Positions 46,788 to 54,560 of a stretch of 64,000 nt of DNA are shown piece by piece. A program made the position numbers and the translations under genes. The DNA is from an uncultured Bacteroidaceae bacterium (GTDB taxonomy: Bacteria > Bacteroidota > Bacteroidia > Bacteroidales > Bacteroidaceae): positions 1-64,000 of the forward strand of contig CAKQYA010000006.1 of the NCBI GenBank assembly GCA_934293005.1. The letters run 5' to 3'. The notes beneath the pieces were generated by a model that had not been told where the DNA came from, did no database searches, and saw only the letters and a list, made by a program, of their open reading frames with translations. How positions within the stretch are numbered: position 1 is the stretch's first letter; every line of letters starts with the position of its first letter.

Positions 46788-48284
46788 ATGATTAAAGATT
46801 ACTTTCGAGAGCTCTTTTTGCAAAATTTCGGGCATATTCCAACATCAGACCAAATTGAAGCCATAGACGATTTGTGCCATTTCATACTTGAACCTGAAGC
46901 CGATTCGGTATTCATCCTTAGAGGTTTCGCAGGCACAGGCAAGACCAGTCTGGTAAGCGCGCTCGTCAAGACCATGCAACAACTCGGGCGCGACTGCGAA
47001 CTGATGGCGCCTACAGGCCGAGCAGCCAAAGTGCTCTCACTGTATGCCGACCACACAGCCTACACGATACATAAGCGCATATACAGGCAAAAGTCGATTG
47101 ACAAAGACAGTCTCTTCACGCTCAACTTCAACATGCGCACTAACCTGCTCTTCATATGCGACGAGGCTTCCATGATATCCAATGATGAATATCAAGGCAG
47201 CAGCATCTATGGCACTGGACGACTGCTCGACGACATGATCCATTTCATCTATGGAGGCAAAGGCTGCCGGCTCATCCTCATGGGCGACACGGCACAGCTG
47301 CCGCCTGTGGGCGAAGGAGAGAGTCCTGCCCTGCAAGATGATGAGCTGCGTTGCTTCGGAATGGATGTGGTGAGCCATACACTCAAGAAGGTGGTGCGAC
47401 AAGCCGAATCGTCGGGCATTCTATGGAACGCCACCCATCTGCGGCAACTCATGGACACAGAAGACATATTCTCTTTGCCCCGACTGCGCTTCAGCGGATT
47501 TGCAGACATAAAGATTATACAAGGCAACGAACTGATTGACGCCATTGAGCAGTGCTACCACAACGACGGTGAGGATGACACAATCATCGTGACACGCAGC
47601 AACAAGCGCGCCATTATATATAATAATGGTATAAGAGGGCAGATTCTATGGAGAGAGGAAGCCATGGAGGGAGGCGACATGATGATGGTGGCCAAAAACA
47701 ACTACTACTGGACCGAACGCATGAACGCCGAACTGCTTGCAAACGCATGCGCAGAAGGCAAAAAGCCTGAAGATGCCGATTCCGTACCATTTGACTTCAT
47801 CGCTAATGGCGACACCATCATCATACGACGCATACGCAACGAACGCTGTTTATACGGATTCACCTTTGCCGATGCTGAGGTGGAGTTTCCCGACTACGAC
47901 CATTTCACGATGCAGCTGACAGTGCTCACCGACACACTGCAATCTGAAGCGCCAGCCCTCACGCGAGAACAGCAAGAGCAACTCTACGACAAGATAATGG
48001 AAGACTACAGCTACGACCCAGCACTGCGCTCAAAGTCGGACCGTTTGAAAGCTCTCAAGCAAGACCCTTACTATAATGCGCTGCAAATAAAATATGCCTA
48101 TGCCATCACATGCCACAAAGCGCAAGGCGGACAATGGAGCAACGTGTTCATAGACCAAGGCTACATGACAGAGGAGATGCTCGGGTCCGACTATTTCCGT
48201 TGGTTATACACCGCCATCACACGCGCCACCAAACAGGTGTATATGGTCAACTGGAAGGAGGAGCAGACACTCAATGACACATAA
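46788..48284 (+). CDS. ATP-dependent RecD-like DNA helicase
   Basis: Superfamily 1 helicase of 498 residues. I chose the ATG at 46788 (MIKDYFRELFLQNFGH) rather than the in-frame TTG seven codons upstream. Motifs in order are Walker A GFAGTGKTSLVSAL (about 47-60), TGRAAKVLS (motif Ia), Walker B CDEASMI, GDTAQLPPVGEGESP (motif III) and the C-terminal AITCHKAQGGQWSNVFID ... YTAITRATKQV (motifs V/VI). This matches the short RecD/Dda-like helicases common in Bacteroidetes, which have no nuclease partner beside them. Divergent from the gene at 46542. Confidence 0.93.
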   Translation: MIKDYFRELFLQNFGHIPTSDQIEAIDDLCHFILEPEADSVFILRGFAGTGKTSLVSALVKTMQQLGRDCELMAPTGRAAKVLSLYADHTAYTIHKRIYRQKSIDKDSLFTLNFNMRTNLLFICDEASMISNDEYQGSSIYGTGRLLDDMIHFIYGGKGCRLILMGDTAQLPPVGEGESPALQDDELRCFGMDVVSHTLKKVVRQAESSGILWNATHLRQLMDTEDIFSLPRLRFSGFADIKIIQGNELIDAIEQCYHNDGEDDTIIVTRSNKRAIIYNNGIRGQILWREEAMEGGDMMMVAKNNYYWTERMNAELLANACAEGKKPEDADSVPFDFIANGDTIIIRRIRNERCLYGFTFADAEVEFPDYDHFTMQLTVLTDTLQSEAPALTREQQEQLYDKIMEDYSYDPALRSKSDRLKALKQDPYYNALQIKYAYAITCHKAQGGQWSNVFIDQGYMTEEMLGSDYFRWLYTAITRATKQVYMVNWKEEQTLNDT

Positions 48285-48335
48285 AGCATCCGTAAGGAAT
48301 CTTTTATTGCTGCACATATCTTCTTTACAGGAACA

Positions 48336-48373
48336 AAAAAAAATCGCCTCCAGACTTCACAGTTCAGAGGCGA
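48336..48373 (-). terminator. Rho-independent terminator facing left
   Basis: On the minus strand TCGCCTC (48367-48373) pairs with GAGGCGA (48344-48350) and is followed by an uninterrupted T-run of nine. It must end a minus-strand transcript coming from 48.4-48.7 kb; in the opposite direction it could also stop read-through from the helicase gene. Confidence 0.8.
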
Positions 48374-48377
48374 CGAA

Positions 48378-48632
48378 TTATAAAAATGAATTAACTATTT
48401 TAAAGGGTTTGACCTTTATCGTTTGATATATGCTATCCATTGACCGCCGAACACTTTCAGTGTCAATCGCGCAAAGATATCCCATAGTGACAACATAGCG
48501 CTGCATAGCCATAGTACAAGCCCTTTCATTATTGACACTGCCAGCTTTTTCTCTATCCACGCAGCGTGCTGCTATATCTCTGAGAAAAAGCAGACCAGGC
48601 GCCACAGACTTCACAGCCACCAGCACCATCAC
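48378..48632 (-). CDS. Possible small protein (or untranslated transcript)
   Basis: An 84-codon frame starting GTG (48632) or ATG (48629) and stopping just 4-5 bp before a good minus-strand terminator. This placement is what makes it worth listing. The sequence (MVLVAVKSVAPGLLFLRDIA ... SVRRSMDSIYQTIKVKPFK) matches no family I know, and no promoter is clear upstream. The same span could be a small RNA with an accidental frame. The rest of the gap between 48285 and 48788 shows nothing else. Confidence 0.3.
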   Translation of the reverse strand: MMVLVAVKSVAPGLLFLRDIAARCVDREKAGSVNNERACTMAMQRYVVTMGYLCAIDTESVRRSMDSIYQTIKVKPFKIVNSFL

Positions 48633-48788
48633 ATACTATTCTGTGAGTGTATGTTTTTATGATTATGATGATTTTTGTACACTAAACTAAAACAGCTACC
48701 AAAACAATCAAGACGGCTAATAGAGAAACGCCTGTCTGAAAGTTGGTCACCTATAAGCAGGTGCTCTAGCGCACGCACCTTGCGTCTT

Positions 48789-49166
48789 TTACTCAGACAC
48801 ACAGATGCAGACGCGGTTGCTGTCGTTGTCAGCGAATGGCTGCACAGTGTCGCCCATAGCCTCAGCAGAGATGCGCGACTCTGAGATGCCAGCCTTGAGA
48901 AGCATGTCTTTGATGCTCTTCACACGCTGCTCGCTGTAGCGCTTGTTGATGTTGGGATTGCCTGTGCCCTTATCGGCATAGCCACTCACGCTCACCTTCT
49001 TGCCTGGATTGTCCTTAAGGAACTTGACAAGCTCGTCCAATTTTGCTTTCTCACTGTCCTTAATCTGTGCAGAGCGTATGTCAAAGAAGACTTGCACCTT
49101 GACATCCTTCACCTCTGGCTTCTTCACCTCTGGTTTCTTTTCCACAGGCTTTGTTTCTGGGATTTT
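48789..49166 (-). pseudogene. 5'-truncated OmpA-family protein (C-terminal domain remnant)
   Basis: The open frame runs from just after an in-frame TAG (49167-49169): KIPETKPVEKKPEVKKPEVK, then a complete OmpA C-terminal peptidoglycan-binding domain. That domain includes VQVFFDIRSAQI, VSVSGYADKGTG and NKRYSEQRVKSI, and ends SNRVCICVSE. The Pro/Lys/Glu linker is the part that normally joins this domain to an N-terminal beta-barrel, which is missing here together with the signal peptide. Only a GTG at 49145 could start translation. It lies downstream of the cohesin-like gene and its terminator. I read it as a gene remnant; recombination with an intact copy elsewhere is possible. Confidence 0.75.
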
Positions 49167-49185
49167 CTAAAACAAATGCAAAGAA

Positions 49186-49209
49186 GAGAGGCATCTTGCG
49201 ATGCATCTC
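49186..49209 (-). terminator. Hairpin after the cohesin-like gene
   Basis: GAGAGGCATC and GATGCATCTC (one mismatch, 4-nt loop) form a stem. On the minus strand it is followed by TTCTTTGCATTTGTTTT, a T-rich tail. It lies between the cohesin-like gene and the OmpA remnant. Confidence 0.6.
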
Positions 49210-49279
49210 CCCTTTTATTGTTTAACTTTATATATCACATCTCACTGTTCTTAGGAACAATGGTTACCAGATGGTTTCA

Positions 49280-50353
49280 TTACTTCTTAACAACCTTAGT
49301 TGCCTTACCGTCCTTAACTACGATGTTAATACCCTTAACGAGCTTGTTAACCTTCAAGCCACTGACTGTGTAGATACCATCAGCCTTAGCTGCGAAGTCA
49401 TCAGCATTGATACCGTTGATACCAGTAGATGGACTATCCTTAGTTACCTTAATATGGATATTCTCTGCATAGTAATTTTCATATTCACTATTACCCTGAA
49501 GCTTAGCTGTTCCATAAACATTCTTCAAAACAATTTCTGATCCATCAACGAAATCATCATCAGCAACAACCTCAAAGCTAACTACATTGCCATCTTTCTT
49601 AACAAAGTTAAGGTTGCCGAAGAAATCATCTACTACAACAGTTAAAAGTTTGCCAACAACAGAAGCAGAATGATTAGGACAACGATCAGCATCAGACTTC
49701 CAAGACTTGTCTACTATAGACAACCCCTTAGGCAACTCAATTGTTGCAGCAAAGAAAGCCAAAAATTCTTTTTGGAAATCACAAGAAATTGTAACAGTAG
49801 CCGGATTTTTACCATTAACCTTAATGTCTTCAGCTGCAGCCAACACTTGGTCTGCTACGTCTGCAACCTTACCTATAACATCATTCTCTGGTATTACAAT
49901 ACCACTACCATCCATTGCAATTTGAGCTTCCTTTATTGTTATCTCACCTACATTTTTGAAATCATTGGCAACATTAACTTCAAAAGTGAAAATTGCACCA
50001 CTTCCTGACTGTACAGCATCTGTCATACTAAAACCTAAGAATGCTGCAATACGAGGATTCTCACTATTTTTCTGTAAAGAAATACTGAACTTGTCTGTAC
50101 GAGCAGTCTTAGAAATCTGACCTCTACCCTCTGTATCAGTGTCAACAAAAGTAAGACCTTCAGGAAGGATAATTTTTCCTTGGAAAGCATCAACAGTATT
50201 AGGATTATTCATACTCACTGAAATAACCCCTTTCTCACCTGGTTTCAAGAATGTAACACTATTCAATTCGTATTCTTGCGCTATAGCCCTTACACTAGTT
50301 ATCATAAACATAACTAGAGCTATAAGCCCACCCAAAATTCTATTATGTTTCAT
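49280..50353 (-). CDS. T9SS-secreted protein with two cohesin-like domains
   Basis: Exported protein of 357 residues, starting at the ATG at 50353 (MKHNRILGGL; the upstream TTG is less likely). The signal peptide ends near AIA-QEY. Two tandem beta-sandwich domains look like cohesins: about 25-165 (GEKGVISVSMNNPNTVDAFQ, GKIILPEGLTFVD, then SGSGAIFTFEVNV) and about 170-305 (FFAATIELPKGLSIVD, then NVVSFEVVADDDF). The C-terminal T9SS signal (DGIYTVSGLKVNKLVKGINI) implies surface display. It lies 90 bp after the dockerin-bearing gene, with a hairpin between. Binding of that dockerin is an inference from adjacency and domain type. Confidence 0.75.
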   Translation of the reverse strand: MKHNRILGGLIALVMFMITSVRAIAQEYELNSVTFLKPGEKGVISVSMNNPNTVDAFQGKIILPEGLTFVDTDTEGRGQISKTARTDKFSISLQKNSENPRIAAFLGFSMTDAVQSGSGAIFTFEVNVANDFKNVGEITIKEAQIAMDGSGIVIPENDVIGKVADVADQVLAAAEDIKVNGKNPATVTISCDFQKEFLAFFAATIELPKGLSIVDKSWKSDADRCPNHSASVVGKLLTVVVDDFFGNLNFVKKDGNVVSFEVVADDDFVDGSEIVLKNVYGTAKLQGNSEYENYYAENIHIKVTKDSPSTGINGINADDFAAKADGIYTVSGLKVNKLVKGINIVVKDGKATKVVKK

Positions 50354-50392
50354 AATCAAAAATCTACTAAAAGTTATTATTATAATTCTAAA

Positions 50393-50432
50393 AGGTGAAG
50401 TCCCTACACTTTATTTTAAGGGACTTCAACCT
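50393..50432 (-). terminator. Hairpin between the dockerin-like and cohesin-like genes
   Basis: AGGTGAAGTCCCT (50393-50405) pairs with AGGGACTTCAACCT (50419-50432), followed on the minus strand by TTTTAG. The short T-run suggests partial termination, which would set a higher level for the upstream dockerin gene than for the downstream one. Confidence 0.65.
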
Positions 50433-50443
50433 AACAAAATCAA

Positions 50444-53400
50444 TTACTTAGAGATATACTGAAGATAAGCATTTATGAAGTCCATGAATGTCTTACCATC
50501 CATAGATCCATCTTTGACATTCTCCATTCCCTTCTTAGCATCACCAAGACCAACCTGGCCATCACCATCAAGATCAAGGTTGCCACCCTTCTGTGCGTTC
50601 TCGGCATCAGCAAGAGCCTTCTTGATGCTAGCTGAAGCACTGTTCAATGCACCCTCAATTGATGCATAGGTATTACCAAGCTCACCAGCAGCGAAGTCAG
50701 TAGCAACACTAGACTCCTGAGCTGCAACTATAGCTTCTGCCTGATCAATAACAATCATAGCATCAGCCTGTACCTCCTCACGGTAGCCAGCGATAGCAGC
50801 CTTTGCATTGACGATTTCAGCCTTAACAGTCTTAATCTTAGCATCAGCCTTAGCCTTAGCATCGTTGTTAGCTACATAGCCCTTATAGTCAGTAGCCTTG
50901 AAGTAGCCATCCTCAAACTTCTTGAACTCAGCTGTAGCCTCATCATTGAGTGTAGAAGCAGAAAGAGCCTTCTCCTCCAACTTGTCAGAGAACTTCTTGA
51001 GATCTGCATTGATGTTCTCAAGCTGATCCTTAACGAAAGTAGCACTTCCATTTGGCTCAACCAAGATGTACTCTGCCTGATAAGTTGTCTCCTTACTCTT
51101 AGCAACTGTCCACTTAACCTTCTTGTCGCAAACATCACCATACAACTTTGTATAAGCATCAAGTTCTGCATTGACATCCTTAACAGCCTGCTCAATCTTA
51201 GCCAAGTAGTCAGAAGATACCTTGCCGAGGTTGTCAGCCAAAGTCTTAGCATAGTAATATTCGGTAACCTTTGTCTGAGCATCTACAAGATAGTTCTCAC
51301 CTACCTGATTATTCTTGCTCTTATCAAGAATACCATGGTAACGATTGTCGAACTTAGTGTAAGCATCATCAGTCATCTTAGCCTCCTTATGACCCTTAAC
51401 AAGAGTTTCCTTTACGGCATCATATATCTGATTAGCATCACCCTTAGTTAATGTTGCCTTACCTCGAGAGGACCCATTATCAAAGTAATCCTTAGCTCTG
51501 TCGTTAGCAGTTTTAACTGCTTCTTCAATCTGAGTCTTAATCTTTGTCTCGATTTCTTCAACAATGCTCTCATAAGTTACTACAGAACCATTGACATTCT
51601 TATTGCCCTCGAAACGATACTCTGTAGCATTGTTAGGATCAAACTCTACATCATCCACAGCCTTAATCTTAGCCTCAAGAGCAGCTACAACCTTACCAAT
51701 CTCTTCCTTAGTATCATCAAGCTGACCTACAATATCAAAGAGCTTTCTCTGGTTAGCATTCAAGCTTGCTTTCATATCATCACTAGAGAAGTCAGCATTC
51801 TTCCACTCCTCTATCTTTGTGATATAGTTATTGTAGTTTGCACGAACAGCATCAATCTTGTCATCAATCTTCTTCTGCTCTGTAGCATTCAAATCGATAA
51901 CCTCCTGCTTCTGCTTAGAAAGAGTCACAGTCCAAAGGTTGTTAACCTTTGTGTTGACACCAGCAATCTTGTTTGCAACCGTATTGAAGTCTTCTACGAG
52001 AACTTCATACTTATTCTCCTTAATTGTTGTGTTCAAGCCATTAAGTTCTGCCTGGATAACAGCAAACTCCTTCTCGTACTTCTTCTGAGTCTCTGGCTCG
52101 TTCTGGTACTTAGCAGAAATCTTATAGCTAGAAGTATTGATATTTTCCTGAGCAGCTGTAGAACGTTTTGTCAACTCTGTAGAAGCCTGCTTTGTTAAAT
52201 CATCCTTCAAGTTAGTGAAAGTCTTCTCTGCATTCGAGTATTTCTCAACAGGATTCTGTGCGAGCTCACTCTGAGTAAAGTCACGACGGTTTTTTGTATC
52301 AGAAATGAAATCATTAAGTTCCTTAACGTCAGTTTTCCAAGTATCATAATCTGCTGGCTTAGAGAACACAGTCTTCTGGTCAGCGTCCTTGATATCAAGA
52401 ACATCATTCAACTTTGTAACCTTAGTCTGCAAAGTAGTAATCTTTGACTTGTAGTCACGCTCTACAATAGCGCGAGCAATCATATTGCCAATCTGATCCT
52501 TCAATGAATTGAACTCAGCCTGCCAAGAAGTACGTTCTGCATACTGTGCAGGGAACTTAGCCAACTCGTCCATTGCGGCCTTCTTCAAGGTATCACGGTC
52601 AGCCTCAATTGCCTCCAACTCAGTCTTAGCCCATTCTGCCTTCAAACCCTTAACTGTAATCTTATTATTTACAGTCTGGAAATCATTGATATAAGTAAGA
52701 GCGTTGTTATCATAAGAAGTAACTGTAGTCTCAGCTGCCTCTATAAGACGATTATCCAAGTCCTTAGCCAACTCACGTGTGATGTTAAGATACTGCTTCT
52801 GAGCAGCATCTGCATCCTTTACAATCTGCTCTACATTAGTCCTAACAGCGGTCAAGCGAGTATTAAAGTCATCGAGCAAATCCTGCTTAACATTATTGCC
52901 AGCCTTAGCAGTCTTCAGCTCTGCCTCAATATCAGCAACCTTCTGAGCCTCGATATTAATCTGTGCCTTCACTGCAGAGAAGAACTGATCATAAGGGAGA
53001 TTCTTATTCTTCTCATCAATTTCTGTTGAATAATTTGCGATGTCAACAGTAGCCTGATTTACAGCAGCCTTACCGATAGTCTCGATATACTTAAGAGCTG
53101 TACGATAGTTATCAGACTCTACATAAATAGACTTGATAGTTGTGCCTGTACCAAGTTTCAATACTACATCACCATCAGCCTCTGCAACAACAAAGCTAAT
53201 CTTTCCACCTTCCAAAGATGCAGAAAGCTTTGAACCATTAACAGTAATATCCAAGTTCTCACCATTAACAACCAATTGAACTTTATCACCTTTTGTTACC
53301 TTGAAAGAGAACTCCTGATCCTCATAAGTAAGGTTACTCTTTGTACCTTTAACAAAATGAGTACCTGCCTCAAGCTGAGGCTCCTCAAGGCCTGTCCAAT

Positions 53401-53470
53401 CAAAATCGTTAGCAAATGCTGAACCAGCAACCATCGACAATGTCGATACTAAAGTTAAAACTTTTTTCAT
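50444..53470 (-). CDS. Large helical secreted protein with C-terminal dockerin-like calcium loop
   Basis: Protein of 1008 residues. A signal peptide (1-20, ending AFA-ND) is followed by a beta-rich domain (about 25-120; VTKGDKVQLVVNGENLDITV). Then come about 830 residues of alpha-helical, coiled-coil-like repeats rich in Lys, Asp, Ala and Asn (for example IEAELKTAKAG, KAEIVNAKAAIAG). The C-terminal about 45 residues read NLDLDGDGQVGLGDAKKG, a canonical dockerin/EF-hand loop with Asp at positions 1, 3, 5 and 12. A degenerate second half follows (DGSMDGKTFMDFINAYLQY). It has no T9SS signal, unlike its cohesin-like neighbour, so its route to the surface is unclear. The promoter has a predicted LytTR site. 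No enzymatic motif is seen. Confidence 0.82.
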   Translation of the reverse strand: MKKVLTLVSTLSMVAGSAFANDFDWTGLEEPQLEAGTHFVKGTKSNLTYEDQEFSFKVTKGDKVQLVVNGENLDITVNGSKLSASLEGGKISFVVAEADGDVVLKLGTGTTIKSIYVESDNYRTALKYIETIGKAAVNQATVDIANYSTEIDEKNKNLPYDQFFSAVKAQINIEAQKVADIEAELKTAKAGNNVKQDLLDDFNTRLTAVRTNVEQIVKDADAAQKQYLNITRELAKDLDNRLIEAAETTVTSYDNNALTYINDFQTVNNKITVKGLKAEWAKTELEAIEADRDTLKKAAMDELAKFPAQYAERTSWQAEFNSLKDQIGNMIARAIVERDYKSKITTLQTKVTKLNDVLDIKDADQKTVFSKPADYDTWKTDVKELNDFISDTKNRRDFTQSELAQNPVEKYSNAEKTFTNLKDDLTKQASTELTKRSTAAQENINTSSYKISAKYQNEPETQKKYEKEFAVIQAELNGLNTTIKENKYEVLVEDFNTVANKIAGVNTKVNNLWTVTLSKQKQEVIDLNATEQKKIDDKIDAVRANYNNYITKIEEWKNADFSSDDMKASLNANQRKLFDIVGQLDDTKEEIGKVVAALEAKIKAVDDVEFDPNNATEYRFEGNKNVNGSVVTYESIVEEIETKIKTQIEEAVKTANDRAKDYFDNGSSRGKATLTKGDANQIYDAVKETLVKGHKEAKMTDDAYTKFDNRYHGILDKSKNNQVGENYLVDAQTKVTEYYYAKTLADNLGKVSSDYLAKIEQAVKDVNAELDAYTKLYGDVCDKKVKWTVAKSKETTYQAEYILVEPNGSATFVKDQLENINADLKKFSDKLEEKALSASTLNDEATAEFKKFEDGYFKATDYKGYVANNDAKAKADAKIKTVKAEIVNAKAAIAGYREEVQADAMIVIDQAEAIVAAQESSVATDFAAGELGNTYASIEGALNSASASIKKALADAENAQKGGNLDLDGDGQVGLGDAKKGMENVKDGSMDGKTFMDFINAYLQYISK

Positions 53471-53558
53471 AGTTGTAAATTAATAATGTTTACTATAATA
53501 TTTTCTTACTTCTCTGCATATATGCACGCTTTACAAAACTTGCAGATAAAAATCTGTA

Positions 53559-53588
53559 CAAATGTACCGATAAATAAAAAAACACAAA
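53559..53588 (-). promoter_or_regulatory. Promoter of the dockerin-like gene
   Basis: On the minus strand, TTTG (53588-53585), an 18-bp spacer and TACATTTG (53566-53559) fit the Bacteroidetes consensus. The predicted leader is about 80 nt. Direct repeats begin 17 bp upstream of the -33 box. Confidence 0.7.
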
Positions 53589-53605
53589 TTGCTTTTAACA
53601 TTGCT

Positions 53606-53638
53606 TTTCGTGAACATACTCGATTATTTCGTGAATAT
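53606..53638 (-). promoter_or_regulatory. Predicted LytTR-binding direct repeats upstream of the dockerin-like gene
   Basis: TTTCGTGAACAT (53606-53617) and TTTCGTGAATAT (53627-53638), read on the plus strand, are 21 bp apart. Two direct repeats one to two helical turns apart are the usual form of LytTR sites (family knowledge). The position upstream of the -33 box suits an activator. The same arrangement precedes the LytTR gene itself. The rest of 53639-53712 shows nothing recognisable. Confidence 0.7.
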
Positions 53639-53712
53639 CAGCGCTTGCTATTGATTGAAGAAGAATGGACTCTACTTGGCGTTCTGGACGGTCCTTCTTT
53701 CATCGTGCATAG

Positions 53713-53750
53713 CTTCGCGTCGGAAGGCTGACAGTCCTCTCGACGCGAAG
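53713..53750 (-). terminator. Hairpin downstream of the LytTR gene
   Basis: CTTCGCGTCG (53713-53722) pairs perfectly with CGACGCGAAG (53741-53750). There is no T-run, so termination strength is uncertain. It separates the LytTR gene from the dockerin-gene control region. Confidence 0.55.
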
Positions 53751-53763
53751 TCTGTTGGCAATC

Positions 53764-53817
53764 TCAGCAAAAGAGCCAGCTGGCACTCTCAGCAAAAAGA
53801 GTCAGCTGGCACTCTCA
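53764..53817. repeat. Tandem 25/26-bp repeat at the 3' end of the LytTR gene
   Basis: CTCAGCAAAAGAGCCAGCTG plus GCACT is followed by a 26-bp copy, CTCAGCAAAAAGAGTCAGCT plus GGCACT, then the start of a third. The unit overlaps the LytTR stop codon (53802-53804) and the codons for its last residues, so slippage here could change the C-terminus. Confidence 0.7.
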
Positions 53818-54185
53818 GCGGCGAAGTCGGACATAAGGTCACGGAGTACAGGCTTAGAGACCTGCAGAGACAGCATTTTGCTGTTGTCTGCAAGAAGAGT
53901 GAGGGTCTGTTTGGTGACATTGACATTATGGACAAGAGACATATTCACTATGTATTTTCTGCCCACGCGTTTGAACGGGTGCTGATGGTGCACAGCCAGC
54001 AGAGCCATCCGCTCTTCCACACGCGACAGGCCAAAAGGCACCATGAAGCGAACACCGTTGGAATAATAGACATGTGTGTAATGGTCATCGGCCATGAAGT
54101 AAATAGTTTGCCCGAGATCTATCACATATAATTCATCGTGCATGTTTAGGCATAGCCTGGGCAGGTCATTGTTGATTGTTGTCAT
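53802..54185 (-). CDS. Stand-alone LytTR DNA-binding regulator
   Basis: Transcription regulator of 127 residues made only of a LytTR domain plus short ends; no receiver, sensor or membrane segment is present. Family features are LGQTIYFMADDHYTHVYYSN (early strands), HHQHPFKRVGRKYIVNMSLV and NSKMLSLQVSKPVLRDLMS. Direct-repeat sites like LytTR targets lie before its own promoter and before the dockerin-like gene, so it probably regulates both. Without a receiver domain, its activity may be set by its level, a partner kinase-regulator elsewhere or a small ligand. The stop codon lies in a short tandem repeat. Confidence 0.88.
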   Translation of the reverse strand: MTTINNDLPRLCLNMHDELYVIDLGQTIYFMADDHYTHVYYSNGVRFMVPFGLSRVEERMALLAVHHQHPFKRVGRKYIVNMSLVHNVNVTKQTLTLLADNSKMLSLQVSKPVLRDLMSDFAAESAS

Positions 54186-54282
54186 ATCTATATGTATTTA
54201 GTTAATTACAAAATTCTTGTCTTTTTCTACAACAGGCATCTTCGCGCAGTTGCATACCACATCACCTGTCAAAAAGAGATTA

Positions 54283-54310
54283 CAAAATTACCAATAAGAA
54301 TGAGATACAA
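54283..54310 (-). promoter_or_regulatory. Promoter of the LytTR gene
   Basis: On the minus strand, TTG (54310-54308), a 17-bp spacer and TAATTTTG (54290-54283). Leader of about 90 nt. The layout matches the dockerin-gene promoter to within 1 bp. The interval from 54186 to 54282 shows nothing else. Confidence 0.62.
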
Positions 54311-54328
54311 TGCCTTGGTGGGTTTGTT

Positions 54329-54361
54329 TTTCGTGAATTGCATAATATTTTTCGTGAATAT
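54329..54361 (-). promoter_or_regulatory. Predicted LytTR-binding direct repeats upstream of the LytTR gene
   Basis: TTTCGTGAATTG (54329-54340) and TTTCGTGAATAT (54350-54361) are 21 bp apart. They start 46 bp from the -7 box edge, against 47 bp at the dockerin gene. This suggests autoregulation. Confidence 0.7.
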
Positions 54362-54462
54362 ACGCAGACTTAATGTTAACAGAACTATAATATTACTTAA
54401 AGAAAGCTCATCCGACAAATGATTAAGTGTGACGGAAAAAATGATTAAAGAAAGAGACAACT

Positions 54463-54527
54463 AAGATCCCCCCCCCATGAGGCCATTAGATTTTGAATCT
54501 AATGGCCTCATGGGGGGGGGGGATCTT
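54463..54527. terminator. Long perfect-arm hairpin with poly-C/poly-G tracts after mfd
   Basis: AAGAT, nine C, then ATGAGGCCATTAGATT pairs with AATCTAATGGCCTCAT, eleven G, then ATCTT. The loop is TTG. It lies 33 bp after the mfd stop (minus strand) and serves as its terminator. The unequal C and G tracts show that the homopolymers can change length. Between 54362 and 54462 I see no feature. Confidence 0.75.
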
Positions 54528-54560
54528 TATTATTTTGACTATTTGACGACACCCCCTTGT

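Noticed and set aside
48378..48632. 6S RNA or another known RNA in the 48.4-48.7 kb gap
   Set aside because: I could not find the long open-bubble stem of 6S RNA by eye; only the terminator is clear.
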